DNA of 7,749 bases from Bacteroidota bacterium (GTDB taxonomy: Bacteria > Bacteroidota > Bacteroidia > UKL13-3): contig CANFSD010000070.1 in assembly GCA_947449515.1 (NCBI GenBank), positions 1 to 7,749 of the forward strand. Direction: 5' to 3'. A program made the position numbers and the translations under genes. This document shows, one piece after another, positions 1-6,501 of the stretch. The stretch's first letter is position 1; each line of letters starts with the position of its first letter. Below the pieces are notes generated by a model. That model ran no database searches. It was given only the letters and a program-made list of their open reading frames with translations, and was not told where the DNA came from.

Positions 1-218
1 GCACGACGAGCAGAATCTTGGAAACAAAATACTTTTACTTTATAGCCTAATTCTGCCAATGAAGCAGCTGCTGAGGCTCCGGCAAGGCCCGAACCAATTA
101 TAAGAACTTCCAAACTGCGTTTGTTGGCAGGATTTACCAATGGAACAGTTGAACGGTACTTGGTCCATTTTTGTTCCAAATTACCTTCAGGAATTTTTGA
201 GTCTAATTTCGATGTCAT
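1..218 (-). CDS. sdhA: Succinate dehydrogenase/fumarate reductase flavoprotein subunit, N-terminal part (3' end beyond left edge)
   Basis: This is the catalytic FAD subunit of complex II, which oxidises succinate to fumarate (or the reverse) on the cytoplasmic face of the inner membrane. Only the first 72 codons are present, from an ATG at 218. The opening residues (LDSKIPEG, then QKWTKY, then LVNPANKR) match what I know of the start of Bacteroidota SdhA proteins. They lead into the Rossmann dinucleotide-binding motif G-S-G-L-A-G at residues 42-47 with a following Ala-rich helix, then ELGYKVKVFCFQDSARR. The histidine that carries covalent FAD in this family and the substrate-binding domain would lie beyond the edge. 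The start is 18 bases after the sdhC stop, with no Shine-Dalgarno sequence, so it is very likely co-transcribed with sdhC. sdhB is expected next, to the left. Sequence alone does not separate the succinate dehydrogenase role from the fumarate reductase role. Confidence 0.95.
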   Translation of the reverse strand, partial: MTSKLDSKIPEGNLEQKWTKYRSTVPLVNPANKRSLEVLIIGSGLAGASAAASLAELGYKVKVFCFQDSARR

Positions 219-236
219 ATCTGTATGTTCAAAAAA

Positions 237-1028
237 TTATTTAAAGAAAAAGAATAAAGGCATGGCTGCAAAACTTGCAGGAATAATTACTGAGAAAAAC
301 CAAATGCCAATAAATTTAATAAGCCCATTGAATCTGCTATGATTAATACCAAAGGTTTGGAAAGCACTCTGGAAACCATGGTATAAATGGAAAGCAACCG
401 CAAACATGCACAATACATATAAAGCAACTAACCACCACTCTTTAAATTCAACAGCAACTTCTTTGTATAAATCTTTTACCACAGTTACGTGGTATTGACC
501 AGATTCATTAGAGTAATTTATTTCCTCAATTTTTTTAACCTGTGTATAGTTTGGTTCCATTGGTTGAGATACCAAGGTGTCTTTATGTATATCTTGGATA
601 TAGGCTGTATAACCTACCTCATGGCCAAATTTATACTCGTACCAAAAATTCTTCATGTGAACTACAATGAACAATAAAATAATTGTTCCTAATAATCCCA
701 TGTTTCTGCTTGTCCAATGGCTATTGGCTGCACCGTTTTGTACAGCATATTTTACCGGACGCGCTTTTCTGTTTTTTGCTACCAACATAAAACCTTTGAA
801 TGCATGGAAAAGAACACTCGCATAAAGTAAATAAGATACTACTTTAATAAGTGGAAAAGTGGTCATGAAAACTGCGTAGGTGTTAAACGCAAGTCCAAAA
901 TCAGATTTGAATAATTGCAAGTTTCCAATCATGTGTATCACAAGAAAGGTGCAAAGAAATAATCCAGTTAAAGCCATGATAAATTTTTGGCCTAGTGAGG
1001 ATGAAAACATTTTAGTAACCCAATTCAT
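237..1028 (-). CDS. sdhC: Succinate dehydrogenase cytochrome b subunit (b558 family)
   Basis: This is the membrane anchor of complex II, which passes electrons from the SdhB iron-sulfur clusters to quinone through heme b. The 263 residues contain five likely membrane helices, at about 14-36, 60-84, 109-127, 197-221 and 236-262, as expected for single-subunit di-heme (type B) anchors. Histidines placed like the known axial heme ligands are H32 (in VIHMIGN), H75 (in LFHAFKGF), H124 (in IVVHMKNFW) and H214 or H217 (in AFHLYHGF). Assigning individual ligands is inference. The loop between helices 3 and 4 (about 128-195) is polar and seems longer than in relatives I remember. The gene starts with ATG at 1028, ends in TAA and is followed after 18 bases by sdhA. 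The divergent region 1029-1239 must hold the operon promoter, but I see only a degenerate -7 box (TAAATTCG on the minus strand, 1054-1061) with no -33 TTG. Confidence 0.95.
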   Translation of the reverse strand: MNWVTKMFSSSLGQKFIMALTGLFLCTFLVIHMIGNLQLFKSDFGLAFNTYAVFMTTFPLIKVVSYLLYASVLFHAFKGFMLVAKNRKARPVKYAVQNGAANSHWTSRNMGLLGTIILLFIVVHMKNFWYEYKFGHEVGYTAYIQDIHKDTLVSQPMEPNYTQVKKIEEINYSNESGQYHVTVVKDLYKEVAVEFKEWWLVALYVLCMFAVAFHLYHGFQSAFQTFGINHSRFNGLIKFIGIWFFSVIIPASFAAMPLFFFFK

Positions 1029-1181
1029 TCTGTATAATTTTTAAATTTGACTGCGAATTTAGAGTTCTCTTTAATTTCTTATTGCCTATTGTATAACATT
1101 TATGCACATTTTTAGTATTTATACCTATTCTAAATAGTGTTAAACGCTTGATTTTAAAGGCTTACTCCGCTTTGTAAACTT

Positions 1182-1216
1182 TTGTTATTAATTGCGTTTC
1201 CCGGATTGTAAATTTG
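1182..1216 (+). promoter_or_regulatory. Candidate pyrD promoter, Bacteroidota type
   Basis: TAAATTTG at 1209-1216 is a perfect match to the Bacteroidota -7 consensus TAnnTTTG. A TTG at 1182-1184 could be the -33 box, but the 24-base spacer is slightly longer than usual. Transcription would begin near 1222, leaving a leader of roughly 18 bases before the TTG start at 1240. This is a consensus match only. The rest of the 1029-1239 intergenic region holds AT-rich sequence with no gene and no obvious operator. Confidence 0.4.
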
Positions 1217-1239
1217 TAGAAATTTAAAACACCCTCATT

Positions 1240-2277
1240 TTGTACGCAATTTTACGTCGTTTGTTGTTTTTGATGCCTGCAGAAACTGCCCATCATGTTA
1301 CTTTTCATGCCTTAAGAATTTTCATGAAAATTCCTTTTATAAAGTCTTTGTGTATTCAAAACTTTATGGTAGAAAATAGTTTTGATTTTATAGGATTGAA
1401 ATTTAGAAATAGGGTAGGACTTGCTGCTGGATTGGATAAAAATGCCGCCTACTTAAATGAATTAAATGCATTGGGTTTTGGCTTTATTGAAATTGGTACG
1501 GTTACTCCCAAGCCACAACCAGGAAATGATTTGCCGCGCTTGTTTCGTTTAAAAGCAGACGAAAGTTTGATCAATAGAATGGGTTTCAACAATGAAGGTG
1601 TTGATGCAGCAGTGGCACGCTTGAAAAACCGTCCGAAGGGTTTAATTGTTGGTGGCAATATTGGTAAAAACAAAATTACACCCAATGAATCTGCCGTTGA
1701 CGATTATGCAATATGCTTTGATAAATTATACGAATACGTTGATTATTTTGTAGTAAATGTAAGCTCCCCCAATACACCAAACTTGCGCGAATTACAAGAC
1801 AAAAAACCATTGCTTGAAATCTTAAACCGCTTGGTGCTGTTGAGAAATGAATGGATTAAAAAAGGAAAAATTCGCAAACCAATTTTATTGAAAATTGCCC
1901 CTGATTTGAGCAATAGTCAATTAGATGATGTAATAGAAATTGTGCAAGAAAGTGGTATTGAAGGATTGGTTGCTACCAATACAACCCTTTCTCGTGAGAA
2001 TCTAAATACGCCTGCTAGTTTTGTAGAAGCAATTGGTGCTGGCGGTTTAAGCGGGAAAGTACTTCAGGCCCGTGCCAATGAGGTAGTAAAATACATACAA
2101 GAAAAATCTAAAGGCGAAATGCCCATCATTGGTGTTGGGGGAATACATGATGTTGACTCAGGTATAGAACGCATTAAATCTGGTGCGGGATTGGTGCAAT
2201 TGTACACAGGTTTTATATACAGTGGTCCAAATTTAGTGAAGCATTTGGCGAGAGAAATAAAAAGCAAAAATATTTAA
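1240..2277 (+). CDS. pyrD: Dihydroorotate dehydrogenase (quinone), class 2
   Basis: This enzyme oxidises dihydroorotate to orotate, the fourth step of de novo pyrimidine synthesis, using FMN and passing electrons to membrane quinone. The 345 residues have the usual class 2 length. The N-terminal helical extension (about 1-40, with ETAHH) is the membrane/quinone-binding part typical of class 2. FMN-barrel motifs follow in order: GLAAGLDKNA (61-70), INRMGFNNEG (111-120), GGNIGKNK, NVSSPNTPNLREL (catalytic base Ser176 by position in the motif), LLKIAPDL, ATNTT, GGLSGK, IIGVGGI and LYTGFIYSGP. The start must be TTG at 1240: the frame has a stop at 1225-1227, no ATG in between, and beginning at the next ATG (residue 12) would remove part of the class 2 extension. 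The gene stands alone on this strand, and its TAA overlaps the folC stop. Confidence 0.96.
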   Translation: MYAILRRLLFLMPAETAHHVTFHALRIFMKIPFIKSLCIQNFMVENSFDFIGLKFRNRVGLAAGLDKNAAYLNELNALGFGFIEIGTVTPKPQPGNDLPRLFRLKADESLINRMGFNNEGVDAAVARLKNRPKGLIVGGNIGKNKITPNESAVDDYAICFDKLYEYVDYFVVNVSSPNTPNLRELQDKKPLLEILNRLVLLRNEWIKKGKIRKPILLKIAPDLSNSQLDDVIEIVQESGIEGLVATNTTLSRENLNTPASFVEAIGAGGLSGKVLQARANEVVKYIQEKSKGEMPIIGVGGIHDVDSGIERIKSGAGLVQLYTGFIYSGPNLVKHLAREIKSKNI

Positions 2278-3560
2278 AGTGCTTCCCCAACAATAAAGGT
2301 ACTTCCTCCTACAAAAATGAGGTCATTTGTCTTTGCGGCTTTTTTTGCCGCATTAAGCGCGCTTGTAACACTTGGATAAGTCATTCCGTGTAATCCAAAT
2401 TGTATAGCAATTGCTTGTAATGCCTCTTCTTCCATGGCTCTAGGAATAGCTGCTTTTGTGAAATAATAAGTTGCCTCTTTTGGCAATAAAGCCAATACTT
2501 TACTAATGTCTTTGTCCTTTACCATTCCAATAACAAAGTGCAGTTTTTCGTAGTGTTGCGCAGCTATTTGTTCAACAACATAACCTATGCCATTTACATT
2601 ATGGGCAGTATCACAAATAACAAGTGGATTGTTACCAATAATCTCCCACCTTCCCATTAAATGAGTGTTTCTTTTTACATTGGATAAGCCATCTTTTACG
2701 GCTTGTTCATTAATAATAAATCCTGCGTTTCTTATGGGTTCAATTGCTGCTAAAACAGTCCCAATGTTTTTTTGCTGGTAATGACCATTCAAGGCACAAT
2801 CTACATTTTTCCATAATTCTCCAAATTGAAATTGAACATCAAAAACGGCTTGGTGGATATTGCTTTTGAAATAGAGAATATTAACTTTCTGATTAGCCAA
2901 TGCAATGGGACTTTCCATTTCTTGTGCCTTTGCTAAAAATACTGGAAAGGTTTCCGCTTGGTATTCGCCAATAATCACGGGCGTTTTAGCTTTTATAATT
3001 CCTGCTTTTTCAGCTGCAATTTCGGCTAGGGTCGAACCCAATAAATCCATATGGTCCCAACCAATATTGGTGATAACACTCAATAGCGGAGTAATAACAT
3101 TGCTCGAATCTAATCGGCCTCCAAGCCCAGTTTCAATGATTGCGATATCAACTTTTTCCATGGCAAAATGATCAAAACAAAGTGCCATTGTCCATTCAAA
3201 AAAAGAAGGTTGAATGGACTCAAAAAGTGATTGATGTTCTTGTACAAATGCAACCACTTTTTCTTCCGAAATCATGCTGCCATTGATGCGAATACGTTCC
3301 CTAAAATCTTTTAAATGGGGCGAAGTAAATAATCCAGTTTTATATCCGGCCTCCTGTAAAATAGATGCAAGCAGGTGACTGCTCGAACCTTTACCATTTG
3401 TGCCAGCAATATGAATGGTTTTAATTTTATTTTGAGGATTTCCCAGGGCCTCACACAAGGCAAGTGTATTGTTTAAGTTTGGTTTAAGAGCCGCACTTCC
3501 AATACGCGTAAACATAGGTAATTGACTATATAAATAGTCCAGTGTTTCTTGGTAGGTCAC
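2274..3560 (-). CDS. folC: Bifunctional folylpolyglutamate synthase / dihydrofolate synthase
   Basis: This cytoplasmic Mur-ligase-family enzyme uses ATP to add glutamate to dihydropteroate and to extend folate polyglutamate tails. All key motifs are present in the 428 residues: P-loop GTNGKGSS (53-60), folate/omega-loop TSPHL (79-83), ETGLGGRLDSSN (143-154), GWDHMDLLG (167-175), EKAGIIK (184-190, with K185 at the position of the lysine that is carbamylated in this family), NGHYQ (258-262), GRWE (303-306) and, in the C-terminal domain, DTAHN (317-321). Length is normal for the family. The start is GTG at 3560, giving MTYQETLDYL; no in-frame ATG lies close upstream. A candidate promoter sits in the 94-base gap from tonB, so folC may be transcribed both independently and by read-through. 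The stop overlaps that of convergent pyrD. Whether it has both activities or only one cannot be told from sequence. Confidence 0.96.
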   Translation of the reverse strand: MTYQETLDYLYSQLPMFTRIGSAALKPNLNNTLALCEALGNPQNKIKTIHIAGTNGKGSSSHLLASILQEAGYKTGLFTSPHLKDFRERIRINGSMISEEKVVAFVQEHQSLFESIQPSFFEWTMALCFDHFAMEKVDIAIIETGLGGRLDSSNVITPLLSVITNIGWDHMDLLGSTLAEIAAEKAGIIKAKTPVIIGEYQAETFPVFLAKAQEMESPIALANQKVNILYFKSNIHQAVFDVQFQFGELWKNVDCALNGHYQQKNIGTVLAAIEPIRNAGFIINEQAVKDGLSNVKRNTHLMGRWEIIGNNPLVICDTAHNVNGIGYVVEQIAAQHYEKLHFVIGMVKDKDISKVLALLPKEATYYFTKAAIPRAMEEEALQAIAIQFGLHGMTYPSVTSALNAAKKAAKTNDLIFVGGSTFIVGEAL

Positions 3561-3598
3561 AATAGGGGATAAATCCTGATGGAGGAGAAATCTTAATT

Positions 3599-3628
3599 CA
3601 AAATTAGCGCTGCATTTGGGAAATCAAA
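3599..3628 (-). promoter_or_regulatory. Candidate folC promoter, Bacteroidota type
   Basis: On the minus strand, TTTG (3628-3625) is followed after 18 bases by TAATTTTG (3606-3599). Both boxes match the Bacteroidota -33/-7 consensus (TTTG and TAnnTTTG) and the spacing is in the accepted range. Transcription would begin near 3592, giving a leader of about 30 bases to the GTG start at 3560. It lies between the tonB stop and folC. This is the best-formed promoter candidate in the window, but it rests on consensus alone. Confidence 0.5.
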
Positions 3629-3654
3629 AGAAATTATCAATTAAATAATTCTTT

Positions 3655-4494
3655 TTACGGTTTGAACCTAAAGACAATAGTCATGGTTCCAGTTTGGTCT
3701 TCTGATCCATCTGACCGTGCATTGAACCTGGTTTTTAATGCTCCTTCTTTTGCTTTTTCCAATAAGCCTGGTTCAGTGGTAGTACTTCCTACCTGACCTG
3801 GAACTGCTTTTATTACTTGGCCATCACTGTTAACAGTAATACTCACTACAACTTTTCCAACAGATTTTGAATGGTCTTCTATATTGGGTAATTGTTTTAC
3901 TTTTCTTCCACCTGGCATCACATAAGAAATGCCGTCAGGACCAGTATCTCCGCTTCCTAAGCCACTTGTTCCTCCGCCATGCCCATCTTTATCTCCATTA
4001 ATGTCTCCATTGGCTTGGCCTTGGTTTCCTAATTGATCACCATCTCCATAACCACCTGCATTATTGCTGTTTTTTCTTTTGGTGAATAAGGCTTGTTGGT
4101 TCACTTTTTTAGGTAGTTCCAATTGAGGTACTTGCTCTTTTGGTTTATCTGGTTTTACATCTTTAATGTCTTTTGGCTTTGGTGTATCCTTGGTTTTAAT
4201 TGCTACACTTTCTTCGTCGTTAGCCGTCAAAGGAGTTTCTTCTGTTTGTTCGCTAATTGGAACATAATTCTCCGCTTGTGAAGGATCTGGAACAGGTTCA
4301 TTAGATGGGCCACCCATATCTGGTTCTCCTAAACTTACTTGCACACCTTGGAATTCTAAGGGAGGATCAGGTGGATACATGACTACCAAAAATAAAGCGG
4401 CAATAATAATTCCATGGATCAGTGTGGTGCCAAGGAATCCATAAATTTGGTGCTTGTGGTCTTTTCTCTCGATGTAATATTGTTCTGCCGCCAT
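3655..4494 (-). CDS. tonB: TonB-like energy transducer
   Basis: This is a periplasm-spanning inner-membrane protein that would pass proton-motive-force energy from an ExbB/ExbD motor to outer-membrane receptors. The 279 residues show TonB architecture. There is a short cytoplasmic N-terminus, then one signal-anchor helix at about 17-40 ending in VVMYPPDPP. A Pro/Glu/Lys-rich stretch (about 41-130, with PKPKDIKDVKPDKPKE) follows, then a Gly/Asp/Asn-rich linker at about 145-190. The C-terminal domain (about 200-279) has the TonB-type pattern VGKVVVSITVNSDGQV, a helix with ALKTRF, and a closing strand MTIVFRFKP. The start is ATG at 4494. It lies 101 bases after the small exported protein gene and 94 bases before folC. 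No exbB or exbD is in the window, so the motor must be encoded elsewhere. TolA-like or another envelope spanner is the alternative; TonB is the better fit. Confidence 0.8.
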   Translation of the reverse strand: MAAEQYYIERKDHKHQIYGFLGTTLIHGIIIAALFLVVMYPPDPPLEFQGVQVSLGEPDMGGPSNEPVPDPSQAENYVPISEQTEETPLTANDEESVAIKTKDTPKPKDIKDVKPDKPKEQVPQLELPKKVNQQALFTKRKNSNNAGGYGDGDQLGNQGQANGDINGDKDGHGGGTSGLGSGDTGPDGISYVMPGGRKVKQLPNIEDHSKSVGKVVVSITVNSDGQVIKAVPGQVGSTTTEPGLLEKAKEGALKTRFNARSDGSEDQTGTMTIVFRFKP

Positions 4495-4595
4495 AATGTG
4501 GTAAAATTACAAAGATCAGTTAAGCTCCTTCTTGAAGCTTTTTAACCTTTTAACAACTAAGAACGTTGTCTGACTTGTTTTAAGTACAATCTTGG

Positions 4596-5240
4596 CTATT
4601 TTCTCTTTAGGTCGCCATTTTGGAGTGCCTGCAAAAATTTGCTCCAAGCCATAACATCTAAAACAGGAATGGGCTGCGCTTGTCCGCCATAATAGGCTTT
4701 ATTGGCGTAATCGTTAAATTTCCATCGCGCATTATCAGCTCCATCATTTTCTAATTGATCTGCCATTTCTTTCAATGGTTTTCTTCTTAAATTGTTTTGA
4801 GCTAAAATATAATCGTCTTCTGGAAGTTTGGTACGCGAAAACAAATAATCCATTTGTTCTGCAGTTGGCCTTCCAATAATCACAATCTCTTCCATCCTAA
4901 AAGTATCTTCCACCATGGCAATAACACTTTTAAATTTAGAACCTTTTACATTTTTTGGTAAGGAGAAAAACATGTTTTCAAATCCAACGCAAGAGAAAAT
5001 AATAATGTCTGAGCGTTTAGCTACGAAAGAGAAATATCCCTGCATATCAGAGTAAGTTCCTCTGCTGCTGCCTTTGATTTTAATGGTGGTAAATGGAATG
5101 GTTTTGGTACTATCGTAATTTACCACAAAGCCTGTAAATTGAACCAAATCAGAATCGTTTCTGCTTTGGGCTTTGGTTCGAACCGAGTTACATAAAAATA
5201 ACAGGGTAAATATAATTGCGATATTTTTAATTGAATTCAT
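4596..5240 (-). CDS. Exported protein with carboxypeptidase-regulatory-like domain, function unknown
   Basis: The 214-residue protein begins with a signal peptide (about 1-25: Lys near the start, hydrophobic IAIIFTLLFLC, cleavage near TKAQS). Residues about 34-112 look like the carboxypeptidase-D-regulatory-like beta-sandwich found as an N-terminal extension on Bacteroidota TonB-dependent receptors: FTGFVVNYDSTKTIPFTTI, GTYSDMQGYFSF, then IIFSCVGFENMFFSL. Next comes EEIVIIGRPT (117-126), resembling the segment that joins this domain to the plug of such receptors. No plug or barrel follows; the last 90 or so residues (with RRKPLKEMADQL and DYANKAYYGGQ) I do not recognise. It should lie in the periplasm or attached to the outer membrane; no lipobox cysteine is seen after the signal. 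Its ATG shares a base with the stop of the upstream ChrA-family gene (TAATG), implying coupled translation. The stop is TAG. No function can be assigned. Confidence 0.85.
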   Translation of the reverse strand: MNSIKNIAIIFTLLFLCNSVRTKAQSRNDSDLVQFTGFVVNYDSTKTIPFTTIKIKGSSRGTYSDMQGYFSFVAKRSDIIIFSCVGFENMFFSLPKNVKGSKFKSVIAMVEDTFRMEEIVIIGRPTAEQMDYLFSRTKLPEDDYILAQNNLRRKPLKEMADQLENDGADNARWKFNDYANKAYYGGQAQPIPVLDVMAWSKFLQALQNGDLKRK

Positions 5241-6430
5241 TACAAAAAATAACCTCCGATTAAACAGCCCAAAACGATAAGGGGACTAGGAACTTTGGTA
5301 GACAATAATAAGAATAATGTTGTTAATAATACGAGCATATTTTCCTCATTTATCTGAACGGGCAAAAAAAGCAAATAAGCAGAAGCCACAACCAAGCCTG
5401 CTGAGGCAGCATTAATGCCCTCAATAGCATTTTTTACGGGGGCAAAATGCTTTAATTGATTCCAAATTGGAAAAACGAAAAACAACAATAATATGCCAGG
5501 TAAAAAAATGCCAACAGTGCCAGAAATCATTCCTGCAATTTGGCCCCAAAAACCAAAATCTTTCATACTCATGGCACCGGTAAAGGTGGCAATTGAAAAT
5601 ACAGGGCCTGGCATAGCTTGTAAAAAACCTAATCCAGCCAGGAACTCTGGGGCAGCTATGTAATGCTTGTATTCTACAAATTGGTTATACATTAATGGAA
5701 TTAATACATTGCCTCCACCAAATACAATACTTCCATACCTAAAATGGTTTTCGAAAAGTAGCATAAACCTGTTTTGAGATGCAACACCCACAATTGCTGC
5801 CATCAAAAAAATACCGAAAAACAGCAATAAATTATCCCACCTGATATTGGTAATTGGATCGGGCTTTTTTATAGCACCTCTTGTATTAATATAACTTGAA
5901 ATTAATCCGCCAATAATTAACATAATAGGGATCAAGAAAGGTGATTGTTGCAAAATACCAATGCTTGCTGTACCCAATAACAATGCCCAATGGTAACGTT
6001 TTGTTACAAACATTTGGATAAAACGGTAAGCAGCATAAATTAAGAATCCACTGGCCATTGGCTGCAAATACTTTAGGAAATCTAATTTAGGATTGTCTAA
6101 AGCCAAATGGGTAAATAAAATGGCCAAAGTACCCATCATTAAACAGGCCGGGAAAATCCAAACTGAAAGCGTTAAGAAAGCAAAACTTGGTCCCCCTAAC
6201 TTATAGCCAATTGCCGTAATGGTTTGGGTAGAAGTTGGGCCAGGTAACATGGAGCAAAAGGAATTAAGCTCGGCTAAATCTTCCTCACTGATGTATTTTT
6301 TTTTAATAACGAGGTGCTTCCTAAATTGGGTATAATGAACTTGCGGTCCGCCAAAAGCAGTTAATGCGAGCTTTAGCACATTCAATAAAAAAAGTAACTT
6401 CTTAAAATGTTTAAAGTGATTTTCAGCCAT
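5240..6430 (-). CDS. chrA: ChrA-family (chromate ion transporter) membrane protein, two-domain form
   Basis: This is an inner-membrane transporter of the CHR family; characterised members export chromate using the membrane potential. The 396 residues comprise two tandem homologous CHR domains (long-chain type). Domain 1 has FGGPQVHY at 26-33 and LPGPTSTQ at 62-69. Domain 2 has the equivalent FGGGNVLIPLM at 237-247 and MPGPVFSIATFTGAM at 273-287. About ten or more hydrophobic helices are visible, with a charged loop between halves (about 183-198). Start is ATG at 6430; the TAA stop overlaps the ATG of the next gene by one base. No chrB-type regulator or other metal-resistance gene is adjacent, so chromate itself as the natural substrate is uncertain; many family members are annotated by homology alone. 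The gene opens a likely operon just past a strong terminator. Confidence 0.92.
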   Translation of the reverse strand: MAENHFKHFKKLLFLLNVLKLALTAFGGPQVHYTQFRKHLVIKKKYISEEDLAELNSFCSMLPGPTSTQTITAIGYKLGGPSFAFLTLSVWIFPACLMMGTLAILFTHLALDNPKLDFLKYLQPMASGFLIYAAYRFIQMFVTKRYHWALLLGTASIGILQQSPFLIPIMLIIGGLISSYINTRGAIKKPDPITNIRWDNLLLFFGIFLMAAIVGVASQNRFMLLFENHFRYGSIVFGGGNVLIPLMYNQFVEYKHYIAAPEFLAGLGFLQAMPGPVFSIATFTGAMSMKDFGFWGQIAGMISGTVGIFLPGILLLFFVFPIWNQLKHFAPVKNAIEGINAASAGLVVASAYLLFLPVQINEENMLVLLTTLFLLLSTKVPSPLIVLGCLIGGYFL

Positions 6431-6449
6431 GCGGCAACATTTCTTTGAA

Positions 6450-6457
6450 CAAACATA
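6450..6457 (-). promoter_or_regulatory. Candidate -7 box for the chrA operon
   Basis: TATGTTTG on the minus strand is a perfect TAnnTTTG match, about 20 bases upstream of the chrA ATG. It directly follows the T-run of the terminator that closes the peptidase gene, so the region where a -33 box would sit is occupied by the hairpin, and I find no TTG there. Its position as the only candidate between a terminator and an operon start is the main support. Confidence 0.35.
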
Positions 6458-6489
6458 AAAAAAAAGGCGACCATTTGGTCGCCTTTTTT
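6457..6489. terminator. Strong Rho-independent hairpin terminator, symmetric
   Basis: Inverted repeat GGCGACC (6466-6472) / GGTCGCC (6477-6483) with a four-base loop ATTT. It is flanked by nine A bases on the left (6457-6465) and six T bases on the right (6484-6489), so it reads as a GC-rich stem followed by a T-run on either strand. On the minus strand it begins 12 bases after the peptidase stop at 6502, which it should terminate, insulating the chrA operon. No gene on the plus strand runs into it from the left. Confidence 0.93.
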
Positions 6490-6501
6490 GTGGGAGTTCA
6501 A

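Noticed and set aside
1054..1061. TAAATTCG as the -7 box of the sdh operon promoter
   Set aside because: It departs from TAnnTTTG by one base and has no TTG at suitable distance. Too weak to list as a feature, though the operon promoter should be in this intergenic region.
2335..2351. GCGGC-T7-GCCGC hairpin about 60 bases past the pyrD stop, as a pyrD terminator
   Set aside because: The T-run is in the loop, not after the stem, the stem is only five base pairs, and the bases encode an Ala/Lys-rich part of FolC. Chance from coding sequence is the simpler reading.
2905..3171. Open frame of 88 codons on the plus strand inside folC
   Set aside because: It is antisense to strongly conserved FolC motifs, has no promoter or recognisable protein features, and is explained as a coding shadow.
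3626..3656. AT-rich inverted repeat (AAAAGAAATTAT / ATAATTCTTTTT) around the tonB stop, as a terminator
   Set aside because: The stem has almost no GC, contains a bulge, and lacks a proper T-run after it on the minus strand. It may arise from base composition.
4522..4543. Hairpin AAGCTCC / GAAGCTT followed by T bases on the plus strand
   Set aside because: No plus-strand gene precedes it, and on the minus strand the T-run is on the wrong side. It includes a wobble pair and is short.
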